NCBI GenBank assembly: GCA_030746295.1
Contig: JASLMY010000141.1
Span: 1 to 12,984 of the forward strand
DNA: 12,984 nucleotides
Reading direction: 5' to 3'
Source: Alphaproteobacteria bacterium
GTDB lineage: Bacteria > Pseudomonadota > Alphaproteobacteria > GCA-2731375
This document shows positions 1 through 6,860 of this stretch, piece after piece. The translations under genes were made by a program, and so were the position numbers. Position 1 is the stretch's first letter. Each line of letters starts with the position of its first letter. The notes under the pieces are model-generated. The model was not told the DNA's origin and made no database searches. It saw only the letters and a program-made list of their open reading frames with translations.

Positions 1-80
1 TCCGCCAAGCTCTTCGGCGGCGCGTTGTCCGCGTCGATGGCGGTCTCTGGGGCGGCCTCTGGTTCCTGGGCAATGTTCAC
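1..80 (-). CDS. N-terminal fragment of an unidentified protein (runs off the left edge)
   Basis: Reading leftwards from a GTG at 80 there is an open frame of 26 codons to the window edge. It begins MNIAQEPEAAPETAIDADN and is acidic and Ala/Pro-rich, with the codon style of the neighbouring genes. A GGAG sits 7 bases before the GTG, which is why I chose this start. An ATG at 96 lies in another frame and gives an Arg-rich peptide, so I rejected it. No family can be recognised from so little; the composition suggests a disordered N-terminal tail. The plus-strand frame through the same bases is also open but has no ribosome site and looks like a GC-driven shadow. The 164-base gap up to the next gene would hold this gene's promoter. 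Confidence 0.42.
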   Translation of the reverse strand, partial: MNIAQEPEAAPETAIDADNAPPKSLA

Positions 81-124
81 CGCGCGACTCCAACATCGAC
101 AGCCGGCAGTGGTCGCCGGTCCTG

Positions 125-165
125 CCGGAAGAGGCGTATATTGCTCATATATCAGTAGTAGCGCA
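125..165 (-). promoter_or_regulatory. AT-rich probable promoter region for the left-edge gene
   Basis: The only AT-rich patch in this part of the window (TATATT and CATATATCAG around 137-154) lies in the gap between the LLM gene's stop and the left-edge gene's GTG start. Read on the minus strand it has a TTGCGC followed about 18 bases later by AATATA, a poor match to a sigma-70 promoter. Its position upstream of a start codon and its composition are the main support; the exact elements are uncertain. Confidence 0.25.
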
Positions 166-244
166 AGCGCCGAGAGCCGCCGAGAAGTGCTGCGGTTGAA
201 GACAGCTGCCCTGACCCGAAAAGTGCGCTCCCTTGGTCTCGCCC

Positions 245-1120
245 TCAAGCGTCGGCGACGGCCTCGCGGAAGCGCTTGGCGGCGGCGAGGTGGGCGGCGG
301 TGTCGGGGAGATCCGCCTGCATGGTGCGGAAGGTGATGTGGCTGACGCCGAGGGCGCGCCAGTCGGCGACGAGGCGCCGCCAATCGTCGGGCGTGCCCTC
401 GTGCGACCAGATGGTCGCGTCCATGCCCAACGAGGCCGGGTCGCGGCCGGCCTCGCGCGCCGCCGCGTGGAAGGTGGCGATGTGGGCCCGGGTCTCGTCG
501 TCGGGGAGCTGGCGGGGGTTCAGGTACCAGCCGTCGCCGATGCGGCCGGCCCGCGCGATCGCCGGCGGCTGGAAGGCGCCGACCCAGAGCGGGATCGGCC
601 GCTGCACCGGCATCGGGTTGATGCCGACGTCGTCGAGGCGGTGCCACTCGCCCTCGAAGGTGACGAGCTCTTCCGTCCAGAGGCGGCGCAGGACGGCGAC
701 TTGCTCCTCCATCCGCCGGGCGCGGTTGCGGTAGTTCTCGCCCAGGACGTCGAACTCGATCTCGTTCCAGCCGATGCCGACGCCGAGCCGGGCGCGGCCG
801 CCGCTGACGACGTCGAGCTCGGCCGCCTGCTTGGCGACGAGCGCCGTCTGGCGCTGCGGCAGGATCAGGATCGCGGTGGCGAGCTCCAGCGTCGTGGTGA
901 CCGCGGCGGCGAAGCCATAGAGGACGAAGGGCTCGTGAAAGGGCCTCTCGCGGGTGTAATAGGCGCGCCAGTCGTCGGCGACGGGATCGCGGGCGCCCAG
1001 CACGTGCTCGGGCATGGTGACGAAATCGTAACCCAGGCCCTCGATGGTCTGGAAAACGTCCCGGATCTGGCCCGGATCGTTGCCGATCTCGGCGGTGGGG
1101 AAGGAAAAGCCGAATTTCAT
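245..1120 (-). CDS. LLM-class (luciferase-like) flavin- or F420-dependent oxidoreductase
   Basis: A 291-residue TIM-barrel enzyme of the bacterial luciferase-like family, closest in style to the group often named the Rv2161c-like or TIGR03619 family. Members move hydride between a flavin or F420 cofactor and an organic substrate in the cytoplasm; the substrate here is unknown. Visible family features are the first strand MKFGFSFPTAE (1-11), TMPEHVL at 35-41, the segment RARLGVGIGWNEIEFDVLG near 109-127, the RRMEEQVAVLRRLW helix at 135-148, and PIPLWVGAFQPPAIARAGRIGDGW at 176-198. I start at ATG 1120 because AAGGGA lies 8 bases upstream and the protein then begins at the expected first strand; the frame stays open 14 codons further up but without a ribosome site. 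It is divergent from hemN across 168 bases and seems to stand alone. Whether the cofactor is FMN or F420 cannot be told from sequence. Confidence 0.88.
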   Translation of the reverse strand: MKFGFSFPTAEIGNDPGQIRDVFQTIEGLGYDFVTMPEHVLGARDPVADDWRAYYTRERPFHEPFVLYGFAAAVTTTLELATAILILPQRQTALVAKQAAELDVVSGGRARLGVGIGWNEIEFDVLGENYRNRARRMEEQVAVLRRLWTEELVTFEGEWHRLDDVGINPMPVQRPIPLWVGAFQPPAIARAGRIGDGWYLNPRQLPDDETRAHIATFHAAAREAGRDPASLGMDATIWSHEGTPDDWRRLVADWRALGVSHITFRTMQADLPDTAAHLAAAKRFREAVADA

Positions 1121-1239
1121 GCTGCGCGTCCCTTCAGGCTCGATCGTGCGGCTGCGGTGCACGACGACCGGAAATCTGCTACGTCCATGAGCCTACGGGC
1201 TGGGCGAGGCGAAGCGCAACCGGGCTGCCCGCCCGCCGC

Positions 1240-1253
1240 TTGACCGATGTCAA
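1240..1253 (+). promoter_or_regulatory. FNR/DNR-type box upstream of hemN
   Basis: TTGACCGATGTCAA is a perfect inverted repeat, TTGAC-N4-GTCAA, matching the FNR/Anr/Dnr/FixK class of operators (TTGAY-N4-RTCAA). Its centre, 1246.5, is 42.5 bases before the hemN ATG. A poor -10 candidate, TCGAAT (1275-1280, 4 of 6 to TATAAT), starts 21 bases after the box, the spacing of a class II FNR-activated promoter. The same TTGAC half-sites recur at 2702-2715. Confidence 0.8.
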
Positions 1254-1288
1254 TGCAAGTTGCGGGTGACATCGTCGAATAGACGGCC

Positions 1289-2653
1289 ATGAACATGACA
1301 CTGATCCAAAGCCGCATCCTGGACAGCCACGCCCGCAACGTGCCGCGGTACACGAGCTATCCGACGGCGCCGCATTTTCACGACGGCGTCGACGAGGCGG
1401 TCTATCGCCGCTGGCTCGCCGAGCTGCCGGACGATGCTTCGCTGTCGCTTTACGTGCACGTCCCCTATTGCGACCGACTCTGCTGGTTCTGCGGCTGTCA
1501 CACCAAGATCGTGGCGCGCTATCAGCCGATCAGCGACTATCTGGAGGTGCTGCAGCGCGAGATCGCGACCGTCGCCAGGCTGGTCACCGGGGAGCAGCGG
1601 GTCAGGCACATCCACTGGGGCGGCGGCACGCCGGTGATCCTGCGCCCCGAAGACATCTCGGGCCTGGCGGGCCGGCTTCGCGACGGCTTCGAGGTCGCGC
1701 CAGAGGCCGAGTTCGCGGTCGAGATCGACCCCCGCGAGTTCGACGCGCCCCGGGCCGAGGCGCTGGCCCGGACCGGCGTCAACCGCGCGAGCCTCGGCGT
1801 CCAGGACCTCAATCCCGAGATCCAGGAGGCGATCAATCGGGTGCAGCCGCTGGCGGTCACCGCCGGCGTCGTCGAGATGCTGCGCGGCGCGGGCATCGAG
1901 CGGCTGAACCTCGATTTGATGTACGGCCTGCCGCACCAGACGGTGGAGCGGGTGCTGGCCTCGGTCGACGGTATTCTCGAATTGGCACCGTCGCGCGTCG
2001 CCCTCTTCGGCTATGCCCACGTGCCCTGGATGAAGCGCCACCAGCGGCTGATCGACGACGAGGCCCTGCCCGGCCCCCGGGCCCGCCTGCAACAGTTCCT
2101 AGCCGCCTCGGAACGGCTGACGGCGGCCGGCTACGAAGCCATCGGCCTCGATCATTTCGCCCGTGCCGACGACACCCTGGCGGTCGCCGCCCGCCAGGGC
2201 CGTATGCATCGCAACTTCCAGGGCTACACGGAAGACGACGCCACGGCACTGATCGGTTTCGGCGCCTCGGCGATCGGCGAGCTGCCCCAGGGTTACGCCC
2301 AGAACGCCGCCCCGATCCACGACTACAAGCGGCGCATCGGCGCCGGCCGCCTGGCCACCGTCCGCGGCATCGCGGTCACGCCCGAGGACCGGATACGCCG
2401 CGCCGTGATCGAACGGCTGATGTGCGATCTGGCGGTCGACCTGGCCGACATCTGCGACCGGCACGACCGGCCGGTGGAGAGCTTCGACGACGAAATCGAG
2501 CTGATGCGGGCCTTCGCGCGTGACGGCTTGGTGAGCCTCGAGGGTCGGGCGATCCGGGTGCACGAGGAGGCGCGGCCGCTCTTGCGCAGCATCTGCGCCG
2601 CCTTCGACCATCGCCTTCGCGAGGGCCCGGGCCGACATTCGTCCGCCGTTTGA
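1289..2653 (+). CDS. hemN: Oxygen-independent coproporphyrinogen III oxidase (radical SAM)
   Basis: HemN converts coproporphyrinogen III to protoporphyrinogen IX by two oxidative decarboxylations without O2, in the cytoplasm, as part of haem (and, where present, bacteriochlorophyll) synthesis. The 454 residues match the usual length of about 455. RYTSYPTAPHF (20-30) is the HemN N-terminal signature. The radical SAM cluster is Cys61, Cys65 and Cys68 (CX3CX2C) with the extra Cys70 seen in true HemN, preceded by YVHVPY. GGGTP (111-115) is the SAM-binding glycine motif. GLDHFA and MHRNFQGYT in the second half are HemN-specific and argue against HemW. The first of two near ATGs (1289, 1295) is used; there is no clear Shine-Dalgarno sequence and the FNR-type box is only 42 bases upstream, so the message may be leaderless. 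The regulator gene follows, 90 bases after the stop. Confidence 0.96.
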   Translation: MNMTLIQSRILDSHARNVPRYTSYPTAPHFHDGVDEAVYRRWLAELPDDASLSLYVHVPYCDRLCWFCGCHTKIVARYQPISDYLEVLQREIATVARLVTGEQRVRHIHWGGGTPVILRPEDISGLAGRLRDGFEVAPEAEFAVEIDPREFDAPRAEALARTGVNRASLGVQDLNPEIQEAINRVQPLAVTAGVVEMLRGAGIERLNLDLMYGLPHQTVERVLASVDGILELAPSRVALFGYAHVPWMKRHQRLIDDEALPGPRARLQQFLAASERLTAAGYEAIGLDHFARADDTLAVAARQGRMHRNFQGYTEDDATALIGFGASAIGELPQGYAQNAAPIHDYKRRIGAGRLATVRGIAVTPEDRIRRAVIERLMCDLAVDLADICDRHDRPVESFDDEIELMRAFARDGLVSLEGRAIRVHEEARPLLRSICAAFDHRLREGPGRHSSAV

Positions 2654-2701
2654 AGCGTCTCCGCGGGAGCACCGGTCGCGCCTCGGCGGCCCGCCGTCGA
2701 A

Positions 2702-2715
2702 TTGACGTCAGTCAA
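2702..2715 (+). promoter_or_regulatory. FNR/DNR-type box upstream of the Crp/Fnr regulator gene
   Basis: TTGACGTCAGTCAA has the same TTGAC-N4-GTCAA arms as the hemN box. The centre is 2708.5. A -10-like GACAAT (2738-2743, 4 of 6 including the conserved A and final AAT) begins 22 bases after the box. That is class II FNR spacing and would place transcription start near 2750, exactly on an in-frame ATG. The box overlaps a possible TTG start at 2702, which is therefore unlikely to be used. It suggests autoregulation, or control by another FNR-family protein. Confidence 0.8.
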
Positions 2716-2743
2716 TGAGAATCGCACGCGTCTCGGCGACAAT

Positions 2744-3490
2744 ATGCCAATGATCGGAACGGGCTCGGGCAATTCTGTGCCTCGCTTTGCAGAAATAGAA
2801 AGCGACAGGGCTGTCGATCGCGAGCTGTTGGGGCTAGCGCGGCAGAGCTTCCTACGCGAGCTGCCGCAGGCGACGTTGGAGGTGCTGCTGGCGGGCGCCG
2901 AGGTCCGGGATTTCGGCAAGCGAGAGCTGGTCTTCCGCGAGGGCGAGCCGGCCCGCTGGCTGGCCGTCCTGATCGAGGGCAACGTCCAGCTCTCGGGCTT
3001 TGGTCACGACAGCCGCGAGGTGGCGCTGGAGGTGTTGCAGCCGCCAGCCCCGATCGCGCCCTGGGCGCCACTGACCAAGACGCCCTATCCGGCCTCGGCC
3101 CGGGCGGTGCGGCCGGCCCGGGTGCTGCTGTTGCCGGCGGCCGAGCTCAGGCAGGCGCTCGCCGGCGAGCCGCGCCTCGGCCGCGCCCTGATCGATGCCT
3201 TGGCCCAGCAGGCCGCCGCCTACATGGAGCAGATCAAGCACCTGAAGCTCCGGACCACGACCCAGCGTCTCGGCTGCTACCTCTTGGCCCTGGCCGAGGG
3301 CCAAGGCGGCAACCCGAACGTGGTGCTGCCGCACGAGAAACAGCTCGTCGCCTCGCAATTGGGCATGAAGCCGGAGAGCCTGTCGCGAGCCTTCGCAGCG
3401 CTGCAGGAGGTCGACGTCTCGATGGTCGGCAGCCGGGTCCATCTGGGCGACATGGAAAAACTCCAGAACTTTTGCCGCCCCGGAACCTGA
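2744..3490 (+). CDS. Crp/Fnr-family transcription regulator, cysteine-poor (DNR/NnrR-like)
   Basis: A cyclic-nucleotide-binding-fold sensor (about 25-135), a dimerisation helix (about 137-170) and a C-terminal winged helix (about 171-238). The recognition helix PESLSRAFAAL has E211, S214 and R215, the ExxSR triad that FNR-type proteins use to read TTGA half-sites; two such boxes lie in this window. It has only two cysteines, C178 and C243, so it cannot hold the N-terminal [4Fe-4S] cluster of FNR or FnrL. The cassette that binds cAMP phosphate in CRP (GE..., RS/T) is replaced by IAPWAPLTKTPYPASA. By elimination it resembles DNR/NnrR-type NO- or redox-responsive regulators, but the signal is not shown. 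ATG 2744 is used; ATG 2750 is equally possible and would be the first base of a leaderless message. Neither has a clear ribosome site. Adjacent hemN is the obvious target. Confidence 0.9.
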   Translation: MPMIGTGSGNSVPRFAEIESDRAVDRELLGLARQSFLRELPQATLEVLLAGAEVRDFGKRELVFREGEPARWLAVLIEGNVQLSGFGHDSREVALEVLQPPAPIAPWAPLTKTPYPASARAVRPARVLLLPAAELRQALAGEPRLGRALIDALAQQAAAYMEQIKHLKLRTTTQRLGCYLLALAEGQGGNPNVVLPHEKQLVASQLGMKPESLSRAFAALQEVDVSMVGSRVHLGDMEKLQNFCRPGT

Positions 3491-3525
3491 GCCGCCGCCC
3501 CTGTCGCGAACCCTCCGACCTTTGT

Positions 3526-3531
3526 AATAAT
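3526..3531 (+). promoter_or_regulatory. Possible -10 element for the first crotonase gene
   Basis: AATAAT matches TATAAT at 5 of 6 positions and stands out as AT-rich within the 108-base gap between the regulator stop and the crotonase GTG. No good -35 lies 16 to 18 bases upstream (CTGTCG at 3501-3506 is 19 away), so an activator or another sigma factor may be needed. No FNR-type box is visible here. Confidence 0.3.
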
Positions 3532-3598
3532 TGGCCCCGTCGTAGCCGCCGGCGCGCGCGCCGAAAGGTCGCGCCAAAGGTGATGGAGGAGACGAGAC

Positions 3599-4396
3599 GT
3601 GAGCAAGAAGTCGTACGAGACCCTGAACTTGGAGATGGTGGAGAAGAACCTGCTGCTCGTCACCCTGAACCGGCCCGAGGTCTCCAACGCCATCAACACG
3701 CAGATGGGACGCGACCTGCGCGACCTCTTCGAGGGCCTGGTGCCGGACCCGGGCGAGGTTCGGGTCGTGGTCGTCACCGGTGCCGGCGACAAGGCCTTCT
3801 GCGCCGGCGGCGACCTGAAAGAGCGCAAGGGCATGACGGATGCCGCCTGGCAGCACCAGCACGCCATCTTCGAGCGCATGACCCTGGCGCTTCTCGACTG
3901 TCCGGTGCCGGTGATCGCCGCCGTCAACGGCGCCGCCTATGGTGGCGGCACCGAGATCACCTGCGCCATGGACTTCGCCTATGCCGCGACGACGGCACGC
4001 TTCGCGCTGACCGAGGTGACGCTCGGCATCATGCCGGGCGGTGCGGGCACCCAGAACCTGCCACGGATCGCGGGGCCGCGCCGGGCCAAGGAGATCATCT
4101 TCACCGGCCGGCCCTTCTCGGCCGAGGAGGCCTTGGCCTGGGGCGTCGTCAACAAGGTCTGCGCGCCGGAGAGCCTGCTGGACGAGACGCTGGAGACGGC
4201 GGGGCGGATCGCGGCCAACGCGCCGCTCTCGATCCAGCAGGCCAAGAAGTCGATCCATTTCGGCCTGCAGATGGATATACGGTCGGGCATGTTCTTCGAG
4301 ATCGAGGCCTACAACCGGCTGGTCGGGACCGAGGACCGGCACGAGGGCGTGCTCGCCTTCAACGAGCGCCGCAAGCCCGACTTCAAGGGCCGCTGA
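3599..4396 (+). CDS. Enoyl-CoA hydratase/isomerase (crotonase), catalytically complete
   Basis: A 265-residue crotonase-fold enzyme expected to add water across a 2-enoyl-CoA double bond in the cytoplasm, in fatty-acid, amino-acid or aromatic-acid breakdown. The oxyanion-hole segments are AFCAGGDLKE (67-76) and AAYGGGTE (112-119). Both catalytic glutamates of rat mitochondrial hydratase (E144 and E164) are present with the right spacing of 20: E119 in GGGTE and E139 in ALTEV. MPGGAGTQNLPRIAG (145-159) and the C-terminal ERRKPDFKGR are typical. The start is GTG 3599, supported by GGAGGAG 7 bases upstream. It may have its own promoter and is followed by a 218-base gap before pyk, so it is probably a single-gene unit. 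The precise substrate cannot be assigned; it could equally be a crotonase with isomerase or short-chain specificity. Confidence 0.92.
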   Translation: MSKKSYETLNLEMVEKNLLLVTLNRPEVSNAINTQMGRDLRDLFEGLVPDPGEVRVVVVTGAGDKAFCAGGDLKERKGMTDAAWQHQHAIFERMTLALLDCPVPVIAAVNGAAYGGGTEITCAMDFAYAATTARFALTEVTLGIMPGGAGTQNLPRIAGPRRAKEIIFTGRPFSAEEALAWGVVNKVCAPESLLDETLETAGRIAANAPLSIQQAKKSIHFGLQMDIRSGMFFEIEAYNRLVGTEDRHEGVLAFNERRKPDFKGR

Positions 4397-4524
4397 GCCC
4401 GAGACGCTGGCGCCGGCCCGGCGGGCGGACTAGCCTGGATACCCCACACTACCCATGGTCTCAGCGCCGCTGTCGGCCTGGGCCGGCCGCCCGCCGCGTC
4501 GAAGCGCCTCACCGTAGGCACCGC

Positions 4525-4541
4525 GACGCTTTCGGAGCGTC
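4525..4541. other. Perfect inverted repeat in the crotonase-pyk gap
   Basis: GACGCT-TTCGG-AGCGTC forms a 6-base-pair stem with a 5-base loop, 128 bases after the crotonase stop. No T-run follows, so it is not a classical Rho-independent terminator. The rest of the 218-base gap (4397-4614) shows GC-rich DNA and the pyk promoter candidate, and no gene I can support. Confidence 0.35.
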
Positions 4542-4579
4542 TCCTGGCGGATCGACTCGGCCCAGGTCGACTGAGGCCG

Positions 4580-4608
4580 TGGATAGTGCAGGATATTCGG
4601 GCTAAAGT
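4580..4608 (+). promoter_or_regulatory. Candidate sigma-70 promoter for pyk
   Basis: TGGATA (4580-4585, 4 of 6 to TTGACA), a 17-base spacer, then TAAAGT (4603-4608, 4 of 6 to TATAAT). If the -10 occupies -12 to -7, transcription would start at 4615, the A of the pyk ATG. There is no Shine-Dalgarno sequence before that ATG, which fits a leaderless message. Each element is only moderate, so this is inference. Confidence 0.4.
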
Positions 4609-4614
4609 TTTGCG

Positions 4615-6036
4615 ATGCGACGCCGGCGCAACACCAAGATCCTAGCCACGCTGGGGCCCGCCAGCTCGGACGCGGAGGTGATTGCCGAGTTGTTCGAGGC
4701 CGGCGCCGATGTCTTCCGGCTCAACTTCAGCCATGGCGAGCCGGCCGAGCACCGGGCCCGATTCGATGCGATCCGGGCCCTGGAACGAGAGGCCGGCCGG
4801 CCGATCGGCATCCTCGCCGACCTGCAGGGACCGAAGATCCGGATCGGCGAGATCGGTGGGGGCGAGGCCGTATTGGAGGCGGGGCGCCGCTTCCGCCTCG
4901 ACCTGGACGAGACACCGGGCGACAAGCGCCGAGCGCCGCTACCGCATCCCGAGATCTTCCGAGCCATCGGCAAGGGCGACGTGCTGCTGATCGACGATGG
5001 CCGCATCCGCCTCAACGTCGAGCGGGTCGGCGACGACTTCGCCGAGACCCGCATCGTCGTCGGCGGCACGGCCAGCGACCGCAAGGGCGTCAACCTGCCC
5101 GACACCGTGCTGCCGCTGACCGCGTTGACCGACAAGGACCGCCGGGACCTGAGCTTCGCCCTCGATCTCGGCGTCGACTGGATCGCCTTGAGCTTCGTGC
5201 AGCGGCCCGAGGATATCGCCGAGGCCCGGCGCCTGATCGCGGGCCGCGCCTCGGTGATGGCGAAGATCGAGAAGCCGGCCGCGATCCAGCAGATCGAAGC
5301 GATCGTCGAGCTGGCCGACGCGATCATGGTGGCGCGCGGCGACCTCGGCGTCGAGCTGCCGGTCGAGGAGGTGCCGGGCCTGCAAAAGCGCCTCGTCCGC
5401 CTGACCCGGCGCGCCGGCAAGCCGGTGGTGGTGGCGACCCAGATGCTGGAGAGCATGGTGACAACGCCGGTGCCGACGCGGGCCGAGGTCTCCGACGTCG
5501 CCACCGCCGTCTACGACGGCGCCGACGCGATCATGCTCTCGGCCGAGACCGCGGCCGGCGAGTACCCGGTCGAGGCGGTGGCGACGATGAACCGGGTGGC
5601 GGAGGAGGTCGAGGGCGACCCGCTGCACCAGTCGATCCTGGACGCGGTGCACTACGAGCCGGAGGCGACCGCGTCCGACGCCATCACCGCCGCCGCGCGC
5701 CAGGTCGCCGAGACGATCTCGGCCAGGGCCATCGTCACCTACACGACCTCGGGCTCGACCGCGATTCGGGCCTCGCGCGAGCGGCCGGGCGTGCCGATCC
5801 TGGTGCTGACGCCGAGCCGCGACACGGCCCGGCGGCTGGCGCTGGCCTGGGGCCTGCATTGCATCGAGACCGAGGACGCGCGGGATTTCGGCGAGATGGT
5901 CGAGAGGGCCTGCCACATGGCCCGGCGCGAGGCCTTCGCCGCCTCGGGCGAACGCTTGGTGATCACCGCCGGGGTCCCTTTCGGCACCCCGGGCGCCACC
6001 AATACGCTGCACATCGCCTGGGTCCCCGGCGGCTAG
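4615..6036 (+). CDS. pyk: Pyruvate kinase
   Basis: Transfers the phosphate of phosphoenolpyruvate to ADP giving pyruvate and ATP, the last step of glycolysis. The 473 residues are the usual bacterial length. TKILATLGPAS (7-17) opens the barrel; RLNFSHG (35-41) carries the nucleotide/K+ site residues; QGPKIRIGE (71-79) precedes the B domain (about 80-160). The active-site signature is at 213-224 with catalytic K217 and metal ligand E219, followed by RGDLGVELP (241-249) with D243. ATQMLESM (274-281), and AEVSDVATAVYDGADAIMLSAET across 290-312, are the remaining active-site and interface parts. The C-terminal allosteric domain has TTSGSTA and GTPGATNT. The ATG lacks a ribosome site but sits 7 bases after a TAAAGT -10 candidate. 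The next gene starts 30 bases on, so the two are probably co-transcribed. Confidence 0.97.
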   Translation: MRRRRNTKILATLGPASSDAEVIAELFEAGADVFRLNFSHGEPAEHRARFDAIRALEREAGRPIGILADLQGPKIRIGEIGGGEAVLEAGRRFRLDLDETPGDKRRAPLPHPEIFRAIGKGDVLLIDDGRIRLNVERVGDDFAETRIVVGGTASDRKGVNLPDTVLPLTALTDKDRRDLSFALDLGVDWIALSFVQRPEDIAEARRLIAGRASVMAKIEKPAAIQQIEAIVELADAIMVARGDLGVELPVEEVPGLQKRLVRLTRRAGKPVVVATQMLESMVTTPVPTRAEVSDVATAVYDGADAIMLSAETAAGEYPVEAVATMNRVAEEVEGDPLHQSILDAVHYEPEATASDAITAAARQVAETISARAIVTYTTSGSTAIRASRERPGVPILVLTPSRDTARRLALAWGLHCIETEDARDFGEMVERACHMARREAFAASGERLVITAGVPFGTPGATNTLHIAWVPGG

Positions 6037-6066
6037 GGGTCGACAAGGCAGCTTGGGAGGGCACAA

Positions 6067-6855
6067 ATGCCGGTCAGCTACGAGAAGCGGGGCCATGTCG
6101 GCGTCGTCACCTTGAGCCGGCCCGCGGAGCGGAACGCCTGGGGACAGGACTTCGTCGACGGGATCGAGAGCCACTTCGAGGCCATGGAGGCGGACGACGA
6201 GGTCCGCTGTGCGGTACTGACCGGCGACGAGGCGGGCGGCGCCTTCTGCGCCGGCGCCTACCTGAAGGACCCCGCGATCCATACCATCGAGTCGGCGGCC
6301 GAGTTCATCAAGAGCGTGCCCGGCAAGCGCAAGTACACCTTCGAAGTGCTGGCCAACTTCCCCAAGCCGCTGATCGCCAGCGTCAACGGCTACGCGGTCG
6401 GCATCGGCTGCATCATCACCTTCTGCTGCGACCTGATCGTCGCCTCGGAACGGGCCGAGTGGCGGCTGCCGCAGGTGGCGCTCGGCATCCTGCCGGCCTA
6501 TGGCGGCACGGCGCGGCTGGCGCGCTGGGTCGGCAAAGGCCTCGCCATGCGCCTCGCCATGGGCTTCCCGCTCCAGGCCGAGGAGGCATACCGGATCGGC
6601 CTGGCGCAATGGCTGGCGCCGCACGAGGCGCTGGAGGAAAAGACCATGGAGGTGGCCCGGCACATTGCCTCGCTGCCGCCCCTGGCGGCGCGGATGGCCA
6701 AGGAATCGCTCCGCCACGGCCTCGACATCCCCAACATGTCGGACGCGGCCCTGGTCGACCTCTACCGCTTCATGGTGCTGGGGCTGACCGAGGATAAGGC
6801 CGAGGCCCACGCCGCCTGGCGCGAGCGCCGCGAGCCCACCGTCGAGGGGCGTTAG
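6067..6855 (+). CDS. Crotonase-superfamily protein lacking both catalytic glutamates
   Basis: A 262-residue crotonase fold: VGVVTLSRPAERNAW (11-25), oxyanion segment AFCAGAYLKD (59-68), ASVNGYAVGIGC (104-115), ILPAYGGTARLARWVGKG (141-158), C-terminal RREPTVEGR. Aligning by motif, the two hydratase glutamates become I116 (in GIGCII) and Q136 (in LPQVALG), at the same 20-residue spacing. Ordinary hydration by the two-glutamate mechanism is therefore unlikely. The CoA-binding and oxyanion-hole parts are intact, so it may be an isomerase, decarboxylase, hydrolase or a binding protein; I cannot say which. The start is ATG 6067, with GGGAGGG 5 bases upstream. It begins 30 bases after pyk, suggesting one transcript, and the GC-rich codon use matches pyk. 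It is only distantly similar to the crotonase at 3599, so this is not a recent duplication. Confidence 0.88.
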   Translation: MPVSYEKRGHVGVVTLSRPAERNAWGQDFVDGIESHFEAMEADDEVRCAVLTGDEAGGAFCAGAYLKDPAIHTIESAAEFIKSVPGKRKYTFEVLANFPKPLIASVNGYAVGIGCIITFCCDLIVASERAEWRLPQVALGILPAYGGTARLARWVGKGLAMRLAMGFPLQAEEAYRIGLAQWLAPHEALEEKTMEVARHIASLPPLAARMAKESLRHGLDIPNMSDAALVDLYRFMVLGLTEDKAEAHAAWRERREPTVEGR

Positions 6856-6860
6856 GGCGT

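Noticed and set aside
233..1243. A 336-codon plus-strand open frame opposite the LLM gene
   Set aside because: It is a low-complexity Asp/Val/Gly/Arg translation with no motif, fully opposite a recognisable enzyme.
2702..2743. TTG at 2702 as the start of the Crp/Fnr regulator
   Set aside because: This codon is the first arm of the FNR-type box, has no ribosome site, and would put a promoter operator inside coding sequence.
3545..3575. GC-only palindrome GGCGCGCGCGCC near 3550 as an operator or terminator
   Set aside because: Simple CG alternation is common in DNA of this composition and there is no T-run or second copy.
2852..4342. A 496-codon minus-strand open frame across the regulator and first crotonase
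   Set aside because: It spans two real genes and their promoter gap on the wrong strand and has no recognisable domain.
4939..6810. A 623-codon minus-strand open frame opposite pyk and the second crotonase
   Set aside because: It is antisense to two clearly recognisable genes and its His/Arg/Asp/Gly-rich translation has no family motif; long antisense frames are expected in GC-rich DNA.
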